Source: Candidatus Egaibacter danicus
GTDB lineage: Bacteria; Pseudomonadota; Gammaproteobacteria; Burkholderiales; Burkholderiaceae
Direction of reading: 5' to 3'
Length of the DNA stretch: 6,518 nt
Assembly: GCA_011391115.1 (NCBI GenBank)
Contig: JAABRC010000112.1
Coordinates: forward strand, 1-6,518
Shown in pieces: positions 1 through 5,806 of this stretch. Under the pieces are notes generated by a model. It did no database searches. It saw only the letters and a program-made list of their open reading frames with translations, and was not told where the DNA came from. Each line of letters opens with the position of its first letter. The stretch's first letter is position 1. The position numbers were made by a program, and so were the translations under genes.

Positions 1-744
1 ATCACGCGCACCGGTCTGCGTCCCGGGCGCGGAGGCGTGCAATACAGCGGATTCAAACTGGCCAGCTACAGCCCGGAGGCTGATCGCCAGCACAGCTACT
101 GGGGTGTAGGGTATCCAACCAATCAGGATGAGGGTGACTCTGGGTCAAGTCGGTTGTGTGGCCAGAAGCAGGCCAAAGAAGTGCCTCCGGTTACCGAGGA
201 GAGCGGCTGGCGTGCCATTGCTTTTCTGGTTGACCAGTTGGTGCCCGCAGCGGACAAGGCCGGCATCCGGCTGGCCTGCCATCCGCACGACCCGGCGTAT
301 CCAGTCGGTGGCCTGAACGGCGTAGAGCATGTGCTGGGCTCCATCGAAGGCATGCGCCGCTTTGTCGCGCTGTCCGACAGCCCCAACCACGGACTCAATT
401 TCTGCCAGGGCACGGTGGCCGAGATGGCGCCTGAACCGCACGCCTATGTCATCCGCGCGATTGAAGAGTTTGCGCCGCGCATCTTCATGGTTCACTTCCG
501 GAATATCAAGGGTGGCTATCTCGACTTTGCCGAGGTCTTTCCCGATGAGGGCGACGTGGACATGAACGAGGCCATCCGCGCGTATCAGCGTTCCGGCTAC
601 AAGGGCATTCTGTGCCCTGACCATGTGCCTTTGTCAGATCTCGATCCCAACCGGGAGCGCTTCATGTCGTTTGCGCTGGGCTACACACGGGGTCTGTTGC
701 ATGCGGCAGGCTACCAGCCCAAAATCACGACGCTGACGAACTGA
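1..744 (+). CDS. uxuA: UxuA-like mannonate dehydratase, 5'-truncated by the window edge
   Basis: The family dehydrates D-mannonate to 2-keto-3-deoxy-D-gluconate in the cytoplasm, in the isomerase route of hexuronate breakdown, using a metal-dependent TIM barrel. The frame is open from base 1. A GTG at 37 could be read as a start, but the conserved RTG-x-x-PGRGG motif is encoded just upstream of it (about 10-36), so the true start lies left of the window. The visible metal-site residues match the family: His in ACHPHDP (280-282), Cys in LNFCQGT (403-405), His in VHFRNI (493-495), Asp-His in CPDHVP (619-624). The DEGDVDM motif also fits. About 248 residues are present against roughly 350-400 in full-length members. 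A segment of about 40 residues (about 61-180) between the PGRGG and VPPVTEE regions is longer than I expect. It is the first visible gene of an apparent operon, 33 nt before the Bug gene. The family is confident; D-mannonate as substrate is inference. Confidence 0.88.
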   Translation: MTRTGLRPGRGGVQYSGFKLASYSPEADRQHSYWGVGYPTNQDEGDSGSSRLCGQKQAKEVPPVTEESGWRAIAFLVDQLVPAADKAGIRLACHPHDPAYPVGGLNGVEHVLGSIEGMRRFVALSDSPNHGLNFCQGTVAEMAPEPHAYVIRAIEEFAPRIFMVHFRNIKGGYLDFAEVFPDEGDVDMNEAIRAYQRSGYKGILCPDHVPLSDLDPNRERFMSFALGYTRGLLHAAGYQPKITTLTN

Positions 745-765
745 TCCCTTGCCATTTTTTTCAAC

Positions 766-770
766 AGGAG
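766..770 (+). promoter_or_regulatory. Ribosome binding site of the Bug-family gene
   Basis: AGGAG lies 7 nt before the ATG at 778, a near-ideal Shine-Dalgarno sequence and the best in this operon. It fixes the start and fits the high expression usual for a periplasmic binding protein. The 33-nt spacer around it (745-777) shows no hairpin or promoter that I can recognise. Confidence 0.75.
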
Positions 771-777
771 ACAAAGC

Positions 778-1758
778 ATGACCATTCGAAGAAAACTCAT
801 CAGCCTGGTTGCGACCGCAGCGTTGAGCGCTGCCTTGCCGCTGGCCGCCATGGCTCAGGCCGACTACCCCAGCAAGCCCGTCAAGATCATCGTGCCATTC
901 CCCCCTGGCGGCACCAGTGACGTCATGGGACGCATGATGTCCGAAGAACTCGGCAAAGTCCTCAAGCAGCCTGTCATCATCGAAAACATTGGTGGTGCAG
1001 GCGGTGTGGTGGGTACCGAGCGGGGAAGCAAAGTAGCGCCAGACGGCTACACCATCATTCAGACCGGCGTTGGACAGAGTGCGGTGGCCCATGGCCTTGA
1101 CCCTGATCTCAAATACAACTCCAACACCGACTTCATCCATCTCACCCAGGTTCATTCCGGTCCCAATCTGCTGGTTGTGCATCCCAGTACCCCGTTCAAG
1201 ACACTCAAGGAGTTGGTTGACTACGCCAAGGCCAATCCGGGCAAGCTGGACTATGGCTACACGCACGCGGCTTCCGGTCATATGGCGATGGAGCTCTTCA
1301 AGCAGACCGCTGGCATTTTCATGACGGGCATTCCCTACCGTGGTGGTGGCCCGATGATGACCGACATGCTGGGTGGCACCATCAAGCTCATGTTCATTAA
1401 CCAGGACGTGGCGCTGCAACACATCAAGGCAGGCAAGCTGCGGCCACTTGCTGTTTCCAGCATTCAGCGCAACCCGCTTTACCCTGATGTGCCCACGGTG
1501 GCTGAATCCGGCTACAAAGGATTCGAGGCCCTGTCGTGGTCAGGCATGTCGGTGCCCAAGGGCACACCACAGCCTATCGTGGACAAACTCGAAGCGGCCA
1601 TGGCACAGGTAATGCAATCCCCGGCGATCAAACAACGCATGGAGTCACAAGGTTTCGTGGTTCCGGTTCAGGGTTCCAAACCCTATGCGGCGTTCGTCAA
1701 GAGCGAGATCGACCGCTGGACCAAGGTGATCAAAACCGCTGGCATCAAAAACCAGTAA
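778..1758 (+). CDS. Bug/TctC-family periplasmic solute-binding protein
   Basis: This is a secreted substrate-binding protein of the tripartite tricarboxylate transporter (TTT) type, which captures carboxylated compounds in the periplasm. The 326-residue length is typical. The N-terminus is a clear signal peptide: basic MTIRRK, a hydrophobic Ala/Leu core, then AMAQA with likely cleavage after residue 26 or 28. The mature protein begins with the family hallmark YPSKPVKIIVPFPPGG. It continues with the VIIENIGGAGGVVGTE and APDGYT motifs and IPYRGGGPMMTDMLGG in the second lobe. It sits between two sugar-acid dehydratase genes, so a hexuronate, aldonate or aldarate ligand is a reasonable inference. 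No tctA or tctB membrane gene is visible. Such orphan Bug proteins are common in Burkholderiales and may share a transporter encoded elsewhere. The family is near certain; the ligand is unknown. Confidence 0.96.
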   Translation: MTIRRKLISLVATAALSAALPLAAMAQADYPSKPVKIIVPFPPGGTSDVMGRMMSEELGKVLKQPVIIENIGGAGGVVGTERGSKVAPDGYTIIQTGVGQSAVAHGLDPDLKYNSNTDFIHLTQVHSGPNLLVVHPSTPFKTLKELVDYAKANPGKLDYGYTHAASGHMAMELFKQTAGIFMTGIPYRGGGPMMTDMLGGTIKLMFINQDVALQHIKAGKLRPLAVSSIQRNPLYPDVPTVAESGYKGFEALSWSGMSVPKGTPQPIVDKLEAAMAQVMQSPAIKQRMESQGFVVPVQGSKPYAAFVKSEIDRWTKVIKTAGIKNQ

Positions 1759-1766
1759 GTTAAAAC

Positions 1767-3527
1767 ATGACCGCTCCAGACCAGACTGGCTCGTCGCAGC
1801 CGCGCAAGCGATTGAAGCCTGAAGAGTTGAGGTCGTGGCGCTGGTTTGGTCGCGAGAGCATGCGCACCTATAACCAGCGCTCGCGCATGGCGCAGATGGG
1901 CTATGCCTACAGCGACTATGCAGGCAAGCCTGTCATTGCCATTCTCAACACCTGGAGCGAGATCAGCACCTGCCATACGCATTTCAAGCAGCGCGCGGAG
2001 GAAATCAAGCGGGGCGTCTGGCAGGCGGGTGGCTTTCCGGTGGAAATGCCTGCCATCTCTCTGTCAGAAACGCTGCAAAAGCCCAGCGCCATGCTGTATC
2101 GCAACCTGTTGGCGCTGGAGACGGAAGAGTTGCTGCGTTCCTATCCCTGCGATGGCGCCGTGTTGATGGGTGGGTGCGACAAGACAACACCCGGGCTGAT
2201 CATGGGGGCGACCTCAATGGGTTTGCCGATGATTTTCATGCCTGCGGGCCCCATGCTCAACGGCAGTGCAGGGGGCAAAACACTCGGATCTGGCTCCGAC
2301 ATGTTCAAGGGGTGGACCGAGCTGCGTGCGGGCACCATCAATCAAAGCGATTGGGAAGAAATCCTTTCAGGCATCGCCCGCTCTCCGGGTCACTGCATGA
2401 CCATGGGTACGGCCAGCACCATGACCAGTGCGGCAGAGGCTCTGGGACTCACATTGTCCGGTGCAGCATCCATACCAGCGCCGGACTCGCGCCACGCGCA
2501 GATGGCGGTACAGACCGGGCAGCGCATTGTGGAAATGGTCTGGCAGGACGTTCGCCCCGCACAGATATTGACACCTGAAGCGTTTGACAACGCGGTAACC
2601 ACTGTGCTGGCTCTCGGGGGTTCCACCAATGCACTGGTGCATTTGATTGCTATGGCGCGGCGCGCGGGTGTGCAACTGACGCTGGACCGTTTTGATAAGC
2701 TGGCCACCACCACGCCGCTTATTGCCAATCTGCGTCCGTCCGGTAAATATCTGATGGAAGATTTTTATCGCGCCGGTGGACTGCGTGCGCTGCTGGAGCG
2801 CATGCGGCACAAATTGCACACCAACGCACCCACCGTCAATGGCTTGACATTGGGCGAAAACATTGCGGGTGCAACAGTATTCAACGACGATGTGATCTTG
2901 CCGATAGACCAGGCCCTGCTGGCCGGTGGCAGTCTGGCCGTCTTGAAAGGCAATCTGTGTCCGGATGGCGCGGTGATCAAACCTGCGGCTGCCGAGCCTC
3001 ACTTGCTTCAACACACGGGGCGTGCCATCGTCTTTGCGAGTTATGCCGAACTCAGCGCGCGCATTGATGACCCCGATCTCGATGTTGATGCCACCAGCGT
3101 GTTGATTCTGCAAAACGCCGGCCCTTTGGGCGGCCCCGGCATGCCGGAATGGGGGCAACTCCCCATCCCCAAAAAATTGCTGGCGCAGGGCGTGCGTGAC
3201 ATGCTGCGCATCTCCGATTGCCGCATGAGTGGCACCAGCTTTGGTGCGTGTGTGTTGCATGTGGCGCCTGAGTCTTTTATCGGAGGGCCCCTGGCGCTCG
3301 TGCAAACCGGGGACATCATCAAGCTTGATATCCCCGAGCGCCGACTGGACATGTTGGTGGACGAGGCCGAACTGGCCCGACGCCGTGCGGCATGGGTACA
3401 GCCGGCGCCCCGCTACCAGCGCGGTTATGGCGCGATTTTTTCCCAACAGGTGACGCAGGCCGACCAGGGCTGCGATTTCGTCATGCTCGCTGGAACCCAG
3501 CCCACACCCGAGCCCGACATCTATTAA
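1767..3527 (+). CDS. IlvD/Edd-family sugar-acid dehydratase, L-arabonate dehydratase-like
   Basis: This is a cytoplasmic Fe-S enzyme that removes water from a 2,3-dihydroxy acid to give a 2-keto-3-deoxy acid. Its 586 residues fit the family. The three expected cluster cysteines are present: C69 (EISTCHTHF), C137 (GGCDKTTPG) and C210 (SPGHCMTMG). D138 and K139 follow C137 at the usual Mg site, where the lysine is carbamylated in homologues. ALGGSTNA (282-289) and NLCPDGAV (396-403) are further family motifs. S488 in CRMSGTS matches the proposed catalytic serine. The N-terminal block (RSRMAQMGYA, then GKPVIAILNTWSE) resembles pentonate/hexonate dehydratases such as L-arabonate dehydratase more than the branched-chain amino-acid enzyme IlvD, and the catabolic neighbours agree. 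The ATG is 8 nt after the Bug stop with only a weak Shine-Dalgarno, which suggests translational coupling. L-arabonate, D-fuconate, D-galactonate and D-xylonate are all possible substrates. Confidence 0.93.
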   Translation: MTAPDQTGSSQPRKRLKPEELRSWRWFGRESMRTYNQRSRMAQMGYAYSDYAGKPVIAILNTWSEISTCHTHFKQRAEEIKRGVWQAGGFPVEMPAISLSETLQKPSAMLYRNLLALETEELLRSYPCDGAVLMGGCDKTTPGLIMGATSMGLPMIFMPAGPMLNGSAGGKTLGSGSDMFKGWTELRAGTINQSDWEEILSGIARSPGHCMTMGTASTMTSAAEALGLTLSGAASIPAPDSRHAQMAVQTGQRIVEMVWQDVRPAQILTPEAFDNAVTTVLALGGSTNALVHLIAMARRAGVQLTLDRFDKLATTTPLIANLRPSGKYLMEDFYRAGGLRALLERMRHKLHTNAPTVNGLTLGENIAGATVFNDDVILPIDQALLAGGSLAVLKGNLCPDGAVIKPAAAEPHLLQHTGRAIVFASYAELSARIDDPDLDVDATSVLILQNAGPLGGPGMPEWGQLPIPKKLLAQGVRDMLRISDCRMSGTSFGACVLHVAPESFIGGPLALVQTGDIIKLDIPERRLDMLVDEAELARRRAAWVQPAPRYQRGYGAIFSQQVTQADQGCDFVMLAGTQPTPEPDIY

Positions 3528-3543
3528 CCCTCTGACTTGTACC

Positions 3544-3549
3544 AAAGGA
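3544..3549 (+). promoter_or_regulatory. Ribosome binding site supporting a GTG start
   Basis: AAAGGA lies 7 nt before the GTG at 3557. It supports that GTG as the start of the galactarate dehydratase: the next residues (MKKDIAASADRIDWVKLSL) lead directly into the conserved N-terminus, and there is no ATG nearby in frame. The 29-nt spacer 3528-3556 has no terminator-like hairpin. Confidence 0.65.
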
Positions 3550-3556
3550 ACAACTT

Positions 3557-4705
3557 GTGAAGAAAGACATTGCCGCCTCGGCAGACCGTATCGACTGGGT
3601 GAAGCTCTCGCTGGTTTACCTGCCACTGGCCGCGCCCATCAGTGACGCCAAGGTGCTGACGGGTCGTCAGAAGCCGTTGACTGAAATTGCGTTCATCTTC
3701 TGCGAAATCCGTACGCGTGACGGGTTTGAGGGCATCGGCTTTGGCTACAGCAAACGCGCCGGTGGCCCGGGCATGTATGCGCACGGCAAGGAAATCGCGG
3801 ACAACCTGCTAGGTGAAGACCCGAACGACATTGCCAAATTGTGGAACAAGCTGATGTGGGCTGGCGCGTCCATGGGCCGCAGCGGAATGACCAGCCAGGC
3901 CATTGCGCCGTTTGACATCGCACTGTGGGATTTGAAAGCCAAGCGAGCCGGGTTGCCGCTGGCCAAGCTGCTGGGTGCGCACCGCGACAGCGTGCAGTGT
4001 TACAACACCTCAGGTGGTTACCTGAACATGCCGATCGAACAGGTGCTGGACAACGTGGCCATAAACAAGGCCAGCGGCATTGGTGGCATCAAGATCAAGG
4101 TCGGCCAGCCGGATCTACCCACCGACATTCAGCGTGTGGGCCAGGTGCGCAAGCTGCTAGGTGAGGGCTTTCCGCTGATGGTGGACGCCAACCAGCAGTG
4201 GGACCGCCCCAAAGCCATGCGTGCCTGCCGCGCCTTTGAGCAGTTTGACCTGACCTGGATTGAAGAGCCACTGGACGCCTATGACTTTGAAGGCCATGCC
4301 CAGTTGGCGGAACGGTACGACACCGCCATTGCGACGGGTGAGATGCTGACCAGCCTGGGCGAACACACCCAGCTCATCATGTCGGACGGCAGTGACTTTG
4401 TGCAGCCGGATGCGCCACGTGTGGGCGGCATCACGCCGTTTTTGCAGATCATGGCGCTGGCCGATTTCAAGGGCCGCAAGCTGGCCCCGCATTTCGCGAT
4501 GGAGATTCACCTGCACCTGGCCGCGGCTTACCCGCAGGAGCCCTGGCTGGAGCATTTCGAGTGGCTGGAGCCGATGTTCAACGAACGACTGGAGTTGAAA
4601 GAAGGGCGCATGCACGTGCCCAACCGGTCGGGCCTGGGTTTCTCGCTGAGCGATCAGGCCCTAGCCTGGACGGCTGAAACAGCTGAGTTTGGCAAACGTC
4701 CCTAA
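3557..4705 (+). CDS. Galactarate / L-talarate dehydratase, enolase superfamily
   Basis: The enzyme removes water from galactarate (and L-talarate in characterised homologues) to give a keto-deoxy-glucarate in the cytoplasm. Its 382 residues show the mandelate-racemase-subgroup layout: an N-terminal capping domain to about residue 125, then a barrel. The catalytic set is complete: K179-x-K181 (GGIKIKVGQP), metal ligands D210 (MVDANQQW), E236 (WIEEPLDAYD) and E262 (ATGEMLTS), the dyad D285 (QPDAPRVGG) with H312 (APHFAMEIH), and E332 (WLEHFEW). From memory it closely resembles the Salmonella L-talarate/galactarate dehydratase throughout, including KVLTGRQKPLTE, FGYSKRAGG, the NLLGEDPND block, LLGAHRDSVQCYNTSGG and a C-terminal EFGKRP. 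This makes the assignment more specific than a generic superfamily call. It starts with GTG behind AAAGGA, is the last gene of the operon and ends 14 nt from the convergent lactonase gene. Actual substrate preference is unproven. Confidence 0.93.
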   Translation: MKKDIAASADRIDWVKLSLVYLPLAAPISDAKVLTGRQKPLTEIAFIFCEIRTRDGFEGIGFGYSKRAGGPGMYAHGKEIADNLLGEDPNDIAKLWNKLMWAGASMGRSGMTSQAIAPFDIALWDLKAKRAGLPLAKLLGAHRDSVQCYNTSGGYLNMPIEQVLDNVAINKASGIGGIKIKVGQPDLPTDIQRVGQVRKLLGEGFPLMVDANQQWDRPKAMRACRAFEQFDLTWIEEPLDAYDFEGHAQLAERYDTAIATGEMLTSLGEHTQLIMSDGSDFVQPDAPRVGGITPFLQIMALADFKGRKLAPHFAMEIHLHLAAAYPQEPWLEHFEWLEPMFNERLELKEGRMHVPNRSGLGFSLSDQALAWTAETAEFGKRP

Positions 4706-4719
4706 AGCCTCTGAGCCGC

Positions 4720-5718
4720 CTACCGTACCTCGGCGCCGCGTGTGTTGACGTACAACGCGTAAAGGGAGTGGCTGCTGGCCATGAACAGGCGGTTGTTGTC
4801 GGCTCCGCCAAAGCACAGGTTGGCGCAGCGCTCGGGCAAGCGGATGTGGGCGATGGGTTTGCCTTCGGGGTTGAACACCATCACGCCGTCCAGTGCGGCG
4901 GCATCAGCATCCAGCGCGCCATTGCTGCCCCAGCCAGCCCAGATGTTGCCGTCCACATCACACTTGATGCCATCAAAAGCGCCCGGGCCATTGGCGTCGA
5001 TGTGCAGCGTCTTGTTGTTCAGCCGGCTGCCAGGACCCACGTCGTAGGCCCATACCTGGCGGCTGGGTATGGCGCGGCTTTCAACCACATAGAGCTTCTT
5101 CTCATCCGGAGAGAAGCACAAACCGTTGGGCCCCGCAAGGTCATCCAGCACCTGAGTCACGTGGCCACTCGACCCATCGATCCGGTACACCGCGTGAGGC
5201 AACTCCTGCTGGGCGATGCGGCCTTCATAGTCGTTGGAGAGCTGGAACGGCGGGTCGGTGAACCAGATGTCGCCGCTGGACTGGCAGACGATGTCGTTGG
5301 GCGAATTGAAACGCTTGCCTTTGAAGTTGTCTGCGAGCGTGGTGATGGAGCCATTGTGCTCGGTGCGGCTGATGCGGCGGGTCACCGCGCCTTCGCAGGT
5401 GACCAGGCGACCCTGCAAGTCGCGTGTGTTGCCGTTGGCGTAATTCGAGGCTTCGCGAAACACGGAAGCCACACCGGTGATGGCGTCCCAGCGGATGATG
5501 CGGTTGTTTGCCACATCGCTGGCCAGCAGATAGCGCCCATCACCAAACCACACGGGTCCTTCCATCCAGCGAAAGCCGGTCGCCAGCCGCTCCACACTGG
5601 CGCTGAACAGGCGGTATTTCAGAAACGACGGGTCCAGCACGACCACCGACGGGTCCGGGTAACGCGGCGACAACGCAGGCCCTTCGGGAGGGGTGAAATG
5701 AGTGGAGTTGACTGGCAT
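4720..5718 (-). CDS. SMP-30/gluconolactonase-family lactonase, probable aldarolactone hydrolase
   Basis: This is a six-bladed beta-propeller, metal-dependent sugar lactonase of 332 residues. The four expected metal ligands are visible: E53 (WMEGPVWFGDG), N141 (FNSPNDIV), N198 (LAGPNGLCFSPDE) and D249 (AFDGIKCDVDGNIWAG). Other family marks are GDIWFTDPPF and the repeated propeller strands. The roughly 50 residues before E53 form an extension seen in a bacterial subgroup (YPDPSVVVLDPSF). No signal peptide is seen, so a cytoplasmic location is likely. The ATG at 5718 is preceded by a modest GAAG at a suitable distance. It lies between a uronate dehydrogenase (divergent) and a galactarate dehydratase (convergent), which suggests it opens the galactaro- or glucarolactone made by the dehydrogenase. 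Gluconolactone or another aldonolactone is the alternative. The family is certain; the substrate is inferred from neighbours. Confidence 0.94.
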   Translation of the reverse strand: MPVNSTHFTPPEGPALSPRYPDPSVVVLDPSFLKYRLFSASVERLATGFRWMEGPVWFGDGRYLLASDVANNRIIRWDAITGVASVFREASNYANGNTRDLQGRLVTCEGAVTRRISRTEHNGSITTLADNFKGKRFNSPNDIVCQSSGDIWFTDPPFQLSNDYEGRIAQQELPHAVYRIDGSSGHVTQVLDDLAGPNGLCFSPDEKKLYVVESRAIPSRQVWAYDVGPGSRLNNKTLHIDANGPGAFDGIKCDVDGNIWAGWGSNGALDADAAALDGVMVFNPEGKPIAHIRLPERCANLCFGGADNNRLFMASSHSLYALYVNTRGAEVR

Positions 5719-5806
5719 GTTGTTCTTCGGAAAGACCTGTGGATGAAGACGTGAGAGGATAACCCCGCACGGTCATGTTTGGGTACGCAGAATCGAAAGG
5801 ATCAGA
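5719..5806. promoter_or_regulatory. Divergent promoter/operator region between lactonase and uronate dehydrogenase genes
   Basis: These 88 nt separate two divergently read genes, so promoters for both must lie here or overlap the coding starts. I see no strong -35/-10 pair on either strand. GATAAC at 5757-5762 is a weak -10-like element on the plus strand. A short CGTG (5750-5753) and CACG (5768-5771) inverted pair could be part of an operator but is too short to claim. The role is inferred from gene orientation. Confidence 0.5.
5796..5801 (+). promoter_or_regulatory. Ribosome binding site of the uronate dehydrogenase gene
   Basis: AAAGGA ends 5 nt before the ATG at 5807. It sets the start of a gene whose first residues, MKTIAITGAAG, begin the nucleotide-binding strand directly, as expected for this family. 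Confidence 0.7.

Noticed and set aside
37..39. GTG at 37 as the true start of the first gene
   Set aside because: The frame is open upstream and encodes the conserved RTG-x-x-PGRGG motif of mannonate dehydratases, so the gene continues left of the window.
634..1422. A 262-codon minus-strand open frame opposite the Bug gene
   Set aside because: It overlaps the end of the mannonate dehydratase and the Bug signal peptide and core, which are clearly coding; no ribosome site or recognisable domain supports it.
2367..3626. A 419-codon open frame on the minus strand opposite the IlvD/Edd gene
   Set aside because: The plus-strand protein carries all family motifs through this region; the antisense translation is Arg/His/Gln rich with no domain and overlaps two real genes.
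4729..4740. GC-rich self-complementary sequence around GGCGCC as a terminator
   Set aside because: It lies inside the end of the lactonase coding region and is not followed by a T-run on either strand.
4768..5754. A 328-codon open frame on the plus strand covering almost the whole lactonase gene
   Set aside because: It is antisense to a gene with full SMP-30 motifs and shows no recognisable domain; its composition (Ala/Val/Gly/His rich) is typical of an antisense shadow in GC-rich DNA.
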